Shown here: one piece after another, positions 46,149-57,700 of the stretch
How positions within the stretch are numbered: the stretch's first letter is position 1
Layout: every line of letters starts with the position of its first letter
Assembly: GCA_026120035.1 (NCBI GenBank)
Contig: JALRME010000043.1
Location: forward strand, 1-64,000
Direction: 5' to 3'
Length of the DNA: 64,000 nt
Source: Coleophoma eucalyptorum
Taxonomy: Eukaryota; Ascomycota; Leotiomycetes; Helotiales; Dermateaceae
The notes under the pieces: generated by a model
Told to the model about the DNA's origin: nothing
What the model saw: only the letters and a program-made list of their open reading frames with translations
The model's database searches: none
Translations under genes and position numbers: made by a program

Positions 46149-48028
46149 ATGATGTTCTCTATCACTACACTCGTTTTATCTCTTAACGTATTGGCCACTC
46201 TACCAACTGTTCTTGCTGGATTAAGTACATCTTCCTATCGAAATATAGCGGTATACTATGGCAAGTCCACCTAATTTATTTTAGAATAAGAACCTCATTA
46301 ACAAATCGCTAGGCCAGAATTCTTATGGCGCAGGCTCTGGCCCTCTCGCTCAGCAACGACTTTCGGCATACTGCTCAAGTCAGCCAACACTACTAGCTGC
46401 AAATTTCAAATCACTAACCTTTGACAGATACTAATTTCAATGTGATTTCTGAATAAATCAAGATAACTGCATCTCTGACTGTATTGCAGATAATTCCACT
46501 GGCATTTCTCCTCTCGATAACGAATCCAACAATCAATTTTGCAAATGCCGGTAATAATTGCACGGCAGTCTCTGGCTCAACATTGTTGAGCTGTCCGCAA
46601 CTTGAGTATATATCTTCAGTCTTGTTCTGGGGAACAGGTGTGCTAAATTTCGATAGGGCCGATATAGCAACGTGCCAAAACACATATGGAAAAACAATTT
46701 TGCTTTCTGTTGGCGGAGCCACTTATACTGAAGGTGGCTTCTCCAGTCCAGCTGCCGCATTAGCTGCAGCTAATAACATATGGGCGATATTTGGCCCTGT
46801 ACAATCCGGGTCTACTGCAGTCCGCCCGTTTGGAAAATCAGTCATTGATGGCTTTGATTTCGATTTCGAAAGCACCGTTTCAAATATGGTACCTTTTGCA
46901 AACCAACTCAGATTGCTCATGGATACAGCCACTTCAGCGGGAGGCAAAAGATACTTCCTCACGGCAGCGCCTCAATGCCCATACCCTGACCTTGCTGATA
47001 ACAGCATGCTCAGCGGCACGGTTTACTTTGATGCCATATGGGTTCAATTTTACAATAACTACTGCGGACTTCAATCTTTCGTCCCAGGCTCTACTACACA
47101 AAATAATTTCGATTTCGCCACCTGGGACAATTGGGCCAAGACAGTTTCCCTAAACCGCAATGTAAAGGTTTTTCTAGGTGTCCCAGCAGCACCAACAGCT
47201 GCAGGATCAGGGTACTTACCCCCGGCCTCTCTTGCACCTATTATCAAATACTGCCAGACCTTTTCTTCTTTTGGTGGTGTGATGATGTGGGACATGAGTC
47301 AAGCCTATGCAAACCCTGGGTTTCTAAATGCTGTGGCATTGGCCCTAGGAATGTCCGCTCCAAGTAGTACAATGACTACTCCTACATCTTCCAAACCCAC
47401 TACGTCTGTAGCTATCACCACGTCAAAATCCTCATCCAGCACTTCAGCACCTACAACGCTCAAGGTAACAACGACGCCTAAATCCTCCACAGCCTCAACT
47501 AGTAGCACTGCCCCTGGCAAAGCCTCACTGGTTACCGAATGGAACCAATGTGGAGGTCAAGGCTACACAGGGTCAACCCAATGTGTTCCAGGCCTTATCT
47601 GCCTGTATTCCACTACCTGGTGGTCTGCATGCAGACAGCCTTCAGCAGCTGGTACCACACCCGCACCACCGTTACCAAGCCCATCAACACTGAAACCTTC
47701 ATCCTCTAGCTCTAAGACCTCTACATCGTCATCATCGAAAGTCACATCCAGCACGTCCTCAACAGCCCCAGCTAGCCAGCCAACATACGTAACCGAATAC
47801 AATCAATGCGGCGGGCAAGCTTTCCGAGGCCGCACTCAATGCGGTCCAGGCTTGATATGTGTAGCGAATAGCATCTGGTACTCGCAATGCGAGAAAGATC
47901 CCAACTACAAGCCTGTAGGTCTGGCGGCCTGGATGCAGTGCGGCGGTCTGGGATGGACTGGAGCCACCGTTTGCCAGGCCGGCTTGAACTGTGTTACCTA
48001 TGGAACTTATTATTCACAGTGTCAATGA
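46149..48028 (+). CDS. Secreted GH18 class III-type chitinase with three CBM1 modules
   Basis: Endochitinase cleaving beta-1,4-GlcNAc polymers. Start ATG 46149 opens a signal peptide (MMFSITTLVLSLNVLATLPTVLAG). Four exons (46149-46260, 46313-46378, 46428-46441, 46490-48028) give 576 aa in phase. Intron 1 begins GCAAGT and ends TAG, a GC-AG intron, and rebuilds the family start AVYYGQNSYGAG; exon 3 is only 14 nt. The catalytic motif is VIDGFDFDFES (DxxDxDxE, with Glu as acid/base); GGVMMWDMSQA marks the end of the barrel. A Ser/Thr-rich linker then separates three fungal cellulose-binding modules (CBM1): QCGGQGYTG...C, QCGGQAFRG...C and QCGGLGWTG...C, each ending with an SxCxx-type pattern. 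Three CBM1 copies on a GH18 enzyme suggest binding to cellulose- or chitin-rich walls. Role in nutrition or wall remodelling is open. Confidence 0.93.
46261..46312 (+). other. GC-AG intron of the chitinase gene
   Basis: Intron 1 of the chitinase starts GCAAGT and ends GCTAG. No GT donor nearby preserves the frame, whereas this splice yields TAT-GGC-CAG (YGQ), the conserved class III chitinase start. GC donors normally need a strong context like AAGT, as seen here. Confidence 0.8.
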
Positions 48029-48928
48029 ATGCCTGGTGGCGTCTGAACTCAGGGCATCTGTAAAAGGTGTTAGTTTGTTGCATTGCTGCAAGCCTAGTAA
48101 TAGTGCTCACTTCAATATTTGTTTTCGTTCTTCCACTTCTTTGTTTCTGAGCTGTCTACATCATGATCACGAACAAGAGAATGATGGCTGTCACGTTTAC
48201 GTTACGCTCCACTTCCTTGGTCGTTATTTGTTTGCTTTCCTTTCCTTTCCTCTACTTGTCCATACCGCTCTTGGGCCATTTAGATATAAATAAGAGTAAA
48301 CGTTGTCAAATATAAAAGTATGTCATTTTTATTTCAATCTACACGTCTCTGAAAGGGAGGGGGTCCGGGGGGCGCACTTGCACAATGCTACTACTTCTCC
48401 CAAAAAAATGATATTCTACATATGTCTCTCTAAAGGCTAGTCCATGCGTTCAAACAATTGGTGTTGAAATCTGTTGAAATCTGTTGAAATCCGTATAGAA
48501 AGGCGGTATCTAAATATATGCGTAAAAGATAATCAAACGATTGAACGAATTCATTCAATACAAAATGTTGTATTGAGTTCACAACAAGAAGTATAATCCA
48601 CGCTTGGTTTATTTTGTGACTACATCGCAATCTGTGGTATTTTAATTTCTTCTTATATCACCTGGGCCATGTATGTATAACTTTGAGTATTTGATGGCCT
48701 TCAGGCAGTACTTGACCGCTAACAAAGCGTATCTGACGAACACAAATGAGTATAGTGGATTTCAAAATTCTTTTTCATGATAAGGTTGGTATCAAGCTTC
48801 CACATCAGCAGTGTATATCCACGTGCCAATTTCCACATACAGATCATCCAAGCAGATCCATAATAATAATAATAATATACCAAAATCTCATCCAAATAAA
48901 CCTGGAAATAAAGACAAAAGTGGTATCT
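48029..48928. other. Convergent 3' region of chitinase and aldehyde dehydrogenase
   Basis: 900 nt between converging stop codons, AT-rich, with a 10-nt tandem repeat (three units) at 48461-48490 and an ATA/ATT microsatellite near 48860. No gene seen. Confidence 0.6.
48461..48490. repeat. 10-nt tandem repeat, three units
   Basis: Unit CTGTTGAAAT (first unit GTGTTGAAAT) repeated three times without interruption, in the 3' region between converging genes. Confidence 0.85.
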
Positions 48929-50546
48929 CTAGAGCCTGGTTCCCATGTTCACGTGCACAGCTTTGACATTGCAATATCCCGCCAAGCCAGCCTCACCCAG
49001 CTCACGTCCAATACCACTCTGCTTGACACCACCGAATGGGATTCTGAAGTCGGAGTCGTTGCTGCTGTTGATCCAGACCATACCGGCCTCGATGCGCTTT
49101 GCAACACGGTGTGCACGTGTGATGTCCTGAGTGAAAATGGCGCTTCCGAGGCCATAGGTGGTGTCATTAGCCATCTCAAGAGCTTCCTCTTCTGTCTTGA
49201 AGGAGGCAATTACGACAAAGGGTCCAAAGACTTCTTCTTGATAGATCTTCATACTTGGCTTGACATCTGTGAAGACTGTGGGGGTGATGAAGAATCCTTT
49301 GCCGGATGGGCCAACGGATGTGAATGCTTCGCCACCAGAGGCCAAGGTAGCACCCTCGTCTTTGCCGGCCTGTACATAGGAGAGAACACGCTCATATTGT
49401 GCCTTGGTTACTTGGGGCCCTTGGAAGGTTGATTCAGCGAAAGGATCACCAACGATGGATACCTCTTTCACGTGCTTCTTGAAGTCAGCAATAAAGCTTT
49501 GGTAGACGGATTCTTGAACCAAAATTCTGGAGGTTGCGGTACAGATCTGGCCTTGATTGGACATAATGCCTGAATACAGTTAGGAATTGACCACCAATCT
49601 GTGAATAGATAACTTACCAATGTGAGCCCACTTAACAGCCTGATCCAGATCGGCATCGTCAAAGACCAAAAGTGGAGACTTTCCACCGGTCTCAAGAGTA
49701 ATATTCTTGATATTAATGGCAGCCATCTTCATGATCTCCTTTCCGGTACTAGTGCTACCAGTAAAAGCAATCTTATCAACATCCAAATGAGACGCAATAG
49801 CAGCCCCAGCTTCTCGTCCGAATCCGTTCAGGATGTTAACCACTCCTGGTGGGAAGCCAGCTTCCTTGATTAGAGTAGCCAAGTACAAAATACTCAAAGG
49901 CGTTTGCTCGGCAGCTTTAATAACGACGGTGTTTCCACAAGCCAGAGCCGGGCCTAACTTCCATGCAGCCATAGCAAGGGGGTAGTTCCATGGGATGATC
50001 TGTCCGCACACACCCAATGGCTCCTTAATCGTATACGCAAACTTAGCGGCACCAGTATCGATAACCTGGCCATGGAGCTTATCCGCATAACCACCATAAT
50101 ATCTCAAAGTGTTTTGGACTTCGCCTACATCCTCGGTAACGGCGACACTGTATGGCTTTCCGTTATCCCAGGTCTCAATGGTGGCTAAGGTCTCGGCGTG
50201 GGCAGCGACTAAGTCGGAGAGCTTGATCATAAGGTTACCACGGTCGGTGGGGGCCATGTCCCGCCATGAAGGATCCTTGAAAGCCTTCCGCGCAGCCTTG
50301 ACGGCGGCATCAACATCATCTGCGGTTGCGGCATAAACGGAAGTGATCTCGCTCTCATCACTATCCAGCATTGCAGCGTCAGAGTTTACCCGTGACCCAG
50401 GTTCAAAAGACAACTTACGTAGGGTTGATAGTGGTCAATTTTTGGCCATTGCTGCTCTTAACGAACTCGCCGCCAATAAAGAGACCAATTGGTTGGGTAT
50501 ACTTGTGCCCATTGGGAGCAGTAAGCTCAATTGAGAGATCGGACAT
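48929..50546 (-). CDS. NAD(P)+-dependent aldehyde dehydrogenase
   Basis: Oxidises aldehydes such as acetaldehyde to acids; the family is AldA/Ald-like. Three exons: [18 protein letters not shown]...INPT, spliced to [16 protein letters not shown], then a second intron joining KWAHIG to [14 protein letters not shown]. The catalytic Cys is in GQICTATSR and the general-base Glu in [18 protein letters not shown] and [11 protein letters not shown] form the cofactor pocket. About 496 aa, full length, ending HVNMGTRL. The start at 50546 gives the usual fungal cytosolic form. The frame stays open upstream, and an ATG at 50696 would add a 50-residue Ser/Arg-rich leader (MSRPLLLLHHLQKIQPARSK) that could target mitochondria. 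The two starts may give two locations from one gene. Confidence 0.95.
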
Positions 50547-51154
50547 CTTGCGAGAGGAGCTGCTGAGAGCTCTATCGGGGATGCGGTCGATAAAGAGAGG
50601 GGAAGGGCAGCTTTGAGAAGACGAGAAAGACGAGAGCTTCGAGCGGGCAGGTTGTATTTTTTGCAAGTGGTGCAGCAAGAGAAGAGGTCTGGACATGAGG
50701 AAAGGGAGAGAAGAGGAGGGGAAGGGGCGGGGGTGAAGCTTTAAAGCTTTACAGGACTGGTAAACGGGACAAGGTGGGATGGGTAAGCTCTCCGCTGGGA
50801 TCTGGTGGGCATGTGTACTTCGGATGACCACAGAGCGTCAAGAGTGGTGGTGCACGAGGCTTTCTGTACGGATGATTCGTGTAGGGAAAGTGCAAAAGGG
50901 TCAAGCTGTCGTACAAGTTGGGGAATTCGAAGCGTCAATTTCTCTTATCCCAGCCGATAAGGCGGATCAAGCCCAGCAAGAGGATATGCATGCCTAAACC
51001 GGCTAGCTCGCCTGTTCTGCCCCGCGATGACAGAAAGGCGGTACTGCAGGATTGGGAAGTTATTCGGGCCACCAGCCTCACATTCCACGCTAGATGACTC
51101 CAACATCGCGAATGTTAATAATGGCTTTGACAACCGCTCAACTCTGCAATGAAG

Positions 51155-51178
51155 GCCCATGCCCATGCCCATGCCCAT
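51155..51178. repeat. Hexamer tandem repeat (GCCCAT)4
   Basis: Four uninterrupted copies of GCCCAT in the upstream region of the aldehyde dehydrogenase. Simple tandem repeat. Confidence 0.85.
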
Positions 51179-51496
51179 CCAAGCCGGTACGCATCCAATG
51201 ATCGAGTATGGGGAACCTTTCGCCATTCGCTAATCTAGAGACCCGCTATTCCAGCGTTCTCCTTAAGCTACATGACATATGTACCGTACCGAGTGCCTCG
51301 AATTGAACCCCTTCTCTGCATTTGTCTCCCTTCCAAGTTTCCAGTTTACCGCACTGCAGCCTAGGCGAAACCTACAATACTATAGCAGGCTCTCGAATAA
51401 GGGGTCCAAACTGGAAGCCTATTACGAAGCCAATTACTCTCTTACTTTCACTCGACCGGTACATTTGAAGATCATGACGCCCTTACCCCACCAGGT

Positions 51497-51511
51497 CCCC
51501 CCCCCCCCCCC
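51497..51511. repeat. Poly-C homopolymer (15 nt)
   Basis: Uninterrupted C15 in non-coding DNA; another C10 lies at 52327-52336. Length should be treated as uncertain. Confidence 0.9.
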
Positions 51512-52723
51512 GAGCAGCTCAACGGGCCCCGGAAGTCAGATAGGCGTGGCTCGCTAGCACAAGGCCGTATGCTACATGTATCGCTAAAAATGAGCAGTGT
51601 CTGAAAGCGTGGACGCAAGGGAGATCATGAAGTCGTTGCTACTGATTGGCTTCCAGCCATTGCCAGGAGGAAGGGGGCCGTGGAATTCATTCCTCTCATC
51701 AAGCTTTGCTCAAAGTCAAGGTGGGTGAAAAGCTGTCACACTCCTCCGTGGTAATGACCCCGCAAAATTAAGGGAATATTACTTCAATGCTTTCACGTGA
51801 TCATAGACTACGCTGCTGCTCTGCGCTGCACTACTGCTTCACAAGACATACCCAAGTTTGAGATCTGTTCTTGATCCCCCGAAAGTTTTCTCCCTATCTT
51901 CTCCATACATCTGCCTTTCCATCCAGAGATATTCTGCATCGAGGAACAGAGTTTCGATTTCCTCGCTTCGTACTTTCACGACCACCTTGCATGAAGACAT
52001 GCATATGCATATATAAGTGAGACATACACACAACACCGCCAGCCAACTTTGAAATGATCATACGACGAAAATTCATAGCTGAGAAATAACAAACTTGCTG
52101 CTTTTTTTCTTTTATATACCAGCCATGCTACCAAAGCACCCTATAGACAGAATCAACTCGGAGCAATATATACCGCGCGCGCTAAGCAGTCACATATCCA
52201 GCATGTTTCCCTCTATCCACGAGAAAGCAACACCAATTATTTTTTTTCTCATTCCCAAATCTCCCAGCTGTAACACCGCCTCTCCTAAAGCCCTTCCAAA
52301 TTGGATATATAAATAGATAAGTATATCCCCCCCCCCAAAAGCACCCACCCGAACTGTCCAAATAAGACCCGATGGTCAAGACGAATCGAGATACAGTATT
52401 ACGTGGGTACAGAACCAAAACAAGAAAATGAGCGCATTGGGAACAGAATAAAGGGTATAAAACGCGTTACAAAAACAAAACCAAACCGAACAAATAATAA
52501 AAAATCCGAAGCAAACAGGGCTTCATATATAGAAAAAATCGGTCGCCCGATGCAATGCACAACCAGTGCGATCTTCAATGCTAATCATTATGTTCACCTA
52601 GATGCTAGGGACCAGAAGGAAAATTATCCGTATAAATATACAACGGCACGGATAAACACCTCTTACACAGAACACACGCATCCCTTCTGTCACTGTGCAA
52701 GACTACCCACCAGGCCCGTTTGG

Positions 52724-54400
52724 TTATCGGCGCCCGCTGTTTTCGCTAGACCATCGGCGATCAAAGAGTGGTGGCCGAGCATATGGATCATATGGCGGTT
52801 GGGGCGCAGCAGTTGGAGCTGGTGGCATGTTCGGAGCACTGGAAAGTGCTGTCGGATTATCGATCCTCAGAGGTGGAAGGATAGGTTGTCCCATGAACCC
52901 TGTACTTTGAACGGGCGGTAGTGTAGTTGCTGGTGGCATTTGAAATGGTGCCGGTGTGAAGTCACCCTGAGCATTGGTTCTCTGTCGTCGAGATGCTCGT
53001 TCTTGGCCGCTTTCATAGTTAGGGGGAGGTGCCTGCGCTGCTGGTGCCCCTGTTGGTTGACCTGGAGGAGGTGGTGGTGGAAAGCTTGAAGAGCCAGTTC
53101 TTATAGCTCGTGGACTCGGTGGACCTTGCAAAGCCGTCTCTCGCAAACCAGGAGTTCTGAAAATCACATCTCTGAAGCGGTCCCTCTCATTTCTGTAGTA
53201 ATCCCTCTCTTGCTCGACTTCCCTTACTCTTCTTTCCAGTTCTCGCTGCGCTTGCTGTAGTCTATCGATATTACTGGAAGCCTCTCTCTCCTTTTCTTTC
53301 CTACGTTGACGGAATCGCGCTGAGGCTCCTGCATTGCGCGCACGTTTCTCGTCAGCCAACCGGGACGCTTGGTGTACATCTACTGGTACATGATACAAGC
53401 CTTGAGACGTGGTTATAGTCAGAATTTGAACAGGATGATCAGAAGAAGATGGAGAGTGGTCTCTAGGATCGATGATGGGTTGAAAACCGTCGGAAGGATT
53501 AGTGAGACTTTTGTGCTTACCTTCAGGGCCACCGCCAAATGCCATTCCTCCAGCCTGCTGTAACGACGATCCTGGGAAGTAGTTCTGACTGGGAGGAGGT
53601 AACCCGCTTGACGGATGATACGATGCTGGTGAAGTCTGCGTTGAAGGGATATGTGATGAGGCAGACATGCTGGGACTAACGCTCTGAGAGTGAGGAGGCT
53701 GTGTAGAACCCGAATAGGCTCCACTTTGACGACTCTCAAGTGGAGTAGATACCGGAGGAAAGCCATAGTGCTGCTGCTGTTGGTGTTGGTGTTGGTGATG
53801 CTGCTGAGTTTGCGGAGTAGGCATAGCTGCAGACTCAGAGCCAGCAGCCGGGCCAGAATCAGACGCAAAAGTTCGGCTTCTAGATCCGATGAATGGCGAT
53901 CGTTGTGCGTCCCTAGTTCCTGTGATAGGTCCCATTCCAACGCTGACAGTCCGCGGGGATCTTGGAGTCAAGATTCGTCGTCCTCTAGAAAGAGAATCTT
54001 GGGAATTCCCCAAATATCCTTGGTTGGGGCCTGTTGAAGAAGGACTCGCTCCGAGTTGTGAACCTTGTCCAAAAGATGAGTGGATTGAAGAATGAGGAGA
54101 CCCTGCACTTGGTTGACGGCCTGAGGATCCTGATCCAGCACTATCTGGCTCGGCTGGGTTTAAGATGGATAACACACCCAAGTCTCTGCTGGTTGTGACG
54201 GTCTGAGCTAGAGCTCGAGACTGAGGGGATGGCAATGTATTGTGTCCCGAGCGCAAGTCTGGTCTTTGTTCTGTTCGCCATTCAGTTTGCTGTCCGGTCT
54301 GCTGTGGGCCATCTCGAAGCTTTACAGGCGGTAGGATTACTCTCTGCCCGTCTGTAGATGATCGAGATGCAGGACGAGACGCAGAAGGCTGCTGCGACAT
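52724..54400 (-). CDS. bZIP transcription factor
   Basis: Nuclear DNA-binding regulator. The basic region KRARNAGASARFRQRRKEKE has the N-x7-R pattern and is followed by a leucine-zipper-type coiled coil (NIDRLQQAQRELERRVREVEQERDYYRNERDRF). Before it lies a Ser/Gln/Pro-rich region of about 380 residues, and after it a Pro-rich tail ending DRRWSSENSGRR. The first in-frame ATG is at 54400 (MSQQPSASRPASRSSTDGQR), taken as the start. However, the same frame remains open upstream to 54697, where TTATCCTAG makes a good acceptor site, so an additional 5' exon is possible. A segment at the GKHKSLTNP position could be a retained in-frame intron. Which pathway it regulates cannot be told. Confidence 0.88.
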   Translation of the reverse strand: MSQQPSASRPASRSSTDGQRVILPPVKLRDGPQQTGQQTEWRTEQRPDLRSGHNTLPSPQSRALAQTVTTSRDLGVLSILNPAEPDSAGSGSSGRQPSAGSPHSSIHSSFGQGSQLGASPSSTGPNQGYLGNSQDSLSRGRRILTPRSPRTVSVGMGPITGTRDAQRSPFIGSRSRTFASDSGPAAGSESAAMPTPQTQQHHQHQHQQQQHYGFPPVSTPLESRQSGAYSGSTQPPHSQSVSPSMSASSHIPSTQTSPASYHPSSGLPPPSQNYFPGSSLQQAGGMAFGGGPEGKHKSLTNPSDGFQPIIDPRDHSPSSSDHPVQILTITTSQGLYHVPVDVHQASRLADEKRARNAGASARFRQRRKEKEREASSNIDRLQQAQRELERRVREVEQERDYYRNERDRFRDVIFRTPGLRETALQGPPSPRAIRTGSSSFPPPPPPGQPTGAPAAQAPPPNYESGQERASRRQRTNAQGDFTPAPFQMPPATTLPPVQSTGFMGQPILPPLRIDNPTALSSAPNMPPAPTAAPQPPYDPYARPPLFDRRWSSENSGRR

Positions 54401-54722
54401 CGAGTCCTGATCCTCCAACTCCTTGTTGTCCCGAAGGACGGAACATTGACCTTTCCCACTCCCTTCCCAACTTTGCTGGTAGCTCTGGAGCTTATTGACA
54501 AATTCCTCAAGCCTCTTCTCCAGGATTTCGGGGGACCTTGACTGCCCTGTCACGTAATTTCCCTGTTTGCTGTTTTGTTCAACCTCTTGGTGAGAAATCA
54601 CGCTAGGTTTCTGGTCGCGCAAAGGGCGCTGCGTCCCTTGTACAGCCAGGACGAATAGATGAGATGGGACGGCCAATGAGGCTTCCCAGGAAGTAATCTA
54701 GGATAAAGAAGAGGATTTGATG

Positions 54723-54767
54723 TTATAGAAGGGTGCAAACAGGGATCAAGTCTGATTGTCTTGCCAT
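54723..54767 (-). promoter_or_regulatory. Possible uORF or 5' exon of the bZIP gene
   Basis: A 14-codon frame starts with ATG at 54767 (MARQSDLIPVCTLL, then TAA) upstream of the bZIP gene. It is either a uORF or, if a weak GTTTGC donor is used, the first exon leading into ATTACTTCC at 54697. Both fit the sequence and neither is proven. Confidence 0.4.
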
Positions 54768-57700
54768 CAAGCGAGGATAATTAGCACGAGGATATTTTCG
54801 AGGATGTTCTGACCCAGGACGGCGAGCGATATCTGATATATATAAATATTGCGTGCCTGGGAGATGTGACGAACTGCTCCGACAGGGATACCAAGGCGAT
54901 AATGATGGTTCAAGAAACTGGTAGTAAGCTGTTATGCTTCTGTCTCCGAAAAATCTCGATGCGAACGAGATACTACACTAGTCGGGATCTGGTAGTCGTT
55001 ACTTGAGCTCCAAACACCAAAACTACGAAGCGCATCTGAGAAGACTAGCGACCGTCTACGAGGGAACAAACATACAGAATGATTGACACCTCCGAATTTT
55101 GTATTCGAGAAATCGTCGGGACTCGAGGCTCGTCCGGCTGGCTGACGCTATGCGACTGGCTGATGAGCTCGACGGGAGACTGTGCGGAAAGGTAGCTGAG
55201 CTCCAGGAACTTTGTTTTTCGTATGTACTGCCGACTTGGGTAAGCAGGCGAGGTTGCGAGCTTGTTCAGGACTGTGCCTATGAATCGATCCGAAGACTGT
55301 GCAACAGAGGTGTAAGGGATTCAGTAGTCTTTACTCGCAAGCTCAGTGTCATTGTTGTAGTAGTGGATGAGAACAAAGATGTCGACGGTTGGCAAGGTGG
55401 ATGACCCCCAAGCTTTGAAGAGTCGTCCCAGTCCTAGTCCCCGTCGCCGTCCCACGCGCGCACCGCACACCGTTATTACTTGCCCACAGACCTTTTTGGC
55501 TCTTCACCGCGTCTACTGTGCTGTGCTGCCCTGCCTGACTGGGTTTCGTAGCAGGACAGGACAGGACAGGTCGGTAGCTAGCTACCTAGTCGTAGTTGCA
55601 CTTACATCAGGCACTTTTGTCCCATGCCCTACCTACCCTGCCCTGCGCCAGAGATCACATCGGCCAGGGTTGTAGCAGAGCGGGCCCTACATGCTGGTAA
55701 ACCTTTACGGTGGGAGCTGGAGCTGCTGCATTGCTGATGCTGGTGCTGGTGCTGGCCGGCTCAAGGACGGTTTGGCAAGGGGCCAGGACAGGGGTCAGTA
55801 GTGACATAATGCCTGGCATGACTACGCTCGAGGAGGGTTAGGCCAGCTTGTAGAGATTCCCAGAAGTTCCCAGGAAACGCTGGCCTCGCACGCTGCCGGG
55901 GAATGCAGGCGCGGAAGGCGGGAGACCAAGCGTTGGAAGCTGTCCCCAGACCCCTGCTGTTGGTGGGCGGACAGTGGGCAGCTCGGCCAAGGTTGCCAGT
56001 TGATTTGGCGGATGCCCTTGGTAGGTGCTCGATGTGCAGAACATAATTCGTATGGTGGGTATTATCCATGGGCGTGCCCCCGTTCGTCAGCATGATGCAT
56101 TGCAATTCCAATGGCCCGGTGTTCAGCTCCAGGCCCGTCATCAAGCTCCAACTGTGCCTCTGCCCGAAATCAGGGTTGTTCTGCGCACACAGCAGGCGGG
56201 CAGTTGGCATGTTGGTTGGCGATGATGCCGCCGACCAAGGACGGCTTGCGCAACGAAGGACTAGGAGCAAGCGCCAAAGGGAGACGGTACCTGATATGGG
56301 AGTCGCCGATGATTTCCTTTCTTCGGACCCATGCCCAGTATTTCTTCTCTCGCACGGGAATCAGAATGCACTGGGCACATCAAGGGCAGTAACACGTTCC
56401 CATCTTTATGTTGGCACAGGTCATAGAAAAAAAATAATGACCATGCTATGCTACTTGTGTGTGACAACCTTGATGCTTCTCCTTGGCCGTTGAACAACGG
56501 TGCCCTAGCCCAGACCAGCAGGAGGAGGAGCAACAGAAGCAAATGGAAATTGGCCAAATCAGGTCCAGCAAACTAATTACCATGCCACGAGGTGGTGAGG
56601 CGATATTGACAGCGTCCTATCTAAAGCGGATGTGACATGGCGTGTCTACGCTAAGGACCGTACGGAACGGAGTCCAGGAAAGTGAGGTTGTACCTGGGAC
56701 CACTCTATTCCCTCCCCCCAATATTCCCTTGGTAGCGAGGGAACTGGATGTCGCTACCAAGCTTTACTGAGACTCTACGATGGTATTGGCGTCGTCCGCG
56801 CGGGCAGCGAGCAAAGCTGCGCTGAGGTGCCCTGCGTTAGTACGGCACGCACCATTTATGGTTTAAGCCAGCCAGAAGCTATGCGAAGCAACTAATGCGG
56901 CGAGCGATACCGACAAGTTCTTGACCGGAGAAAATAGTGACAACTGCAGCTCCTATATGTATGCCGATAGTGATAGATTTCTGCATTAGCCGCGTTCATT
57001 ATTAAGGCATGCTGTGCAGTACATCCTGCACTGTGCCCGAGCGATCGACTTGAGAGTGTAGCGTGATAATGCGCCGTACTTGCATGTCACTGTTTTATGC
57101 TTCAGCATTGCTTTTAACCGTTGGCTCCGCGCTGGGGCTGCTGTACGTTGACGCCGGAGAAGGACGAATGCAGAGTAGAGAGAGGAGAGAATCGATGCTA
57201 GGGATTCTAGGAGTACCATGACGCGCACTCCACGATCTGAACGGGGAAGTGGTCGACGGTCCCTACCCTACAGTAGAGTCGAGTGGTCAGTACAAAAGGG
57301 GTGGGCCGGCAAGAGACGATGGCCGCAACCAAAGAAAATGTCGTGCCTCACGTTTTCCCGCATGAGATGTTTTGCAGGAAACACACTCACAGAGACAATG
57401 GATGGTGGCGTGGTGGCTGGACTGGTGGATGTGGACGTGCTGCGTTGTCGACACTATTTGGTCTCAGCACGGCTTCGCGAGGGATAGGGCGTTAGGAACT
57501 ATGCCCCAACGGCGCAGGTCAGTATGCTCCTCTCACGCATCTGGTTGGCTATCTGCGACGAGGCTCTGCAGCATCGTCCCTTAGACCTACAGATGCAACG
57601 GAAAACGGTGTAGGAGGAGGAACGACAAAGCGATTGTCGGGTCACTAACTGCTCTTGTGACTTGGGCGTTTCCTTTTAGCCTCCGCGTCCGCGGAAGGAT

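Larger units (their letters stand above)
50547..52723. promoter_or_regulatory. 2.2-kb region with aldehyde dehydrogenase promoter and bZIP 3' end
   Basis: Upstream of the aldehyde dehydrogenase and downstream of the bZIP gene. Contains a hexamer repeat (GCCCAT four times, 51155-51178) and two C homopolymers. No frame is supported as a gene. Confidence 0.55.

Noticed and set aside
53419..53940. 173-codon minus-strand frame inside the bZIP gene
   Set aside because: Out-of-frame shadow within a long coding frame that carries the bZIP domain.
56261..56557. 98-codon frame beginning with a poly-Leu stretch like a signal peptide
   Set aside because: The Leu run comes from a simple GGA/GCA-rich repeat on the other strand and the rest has no secreted-protein features.
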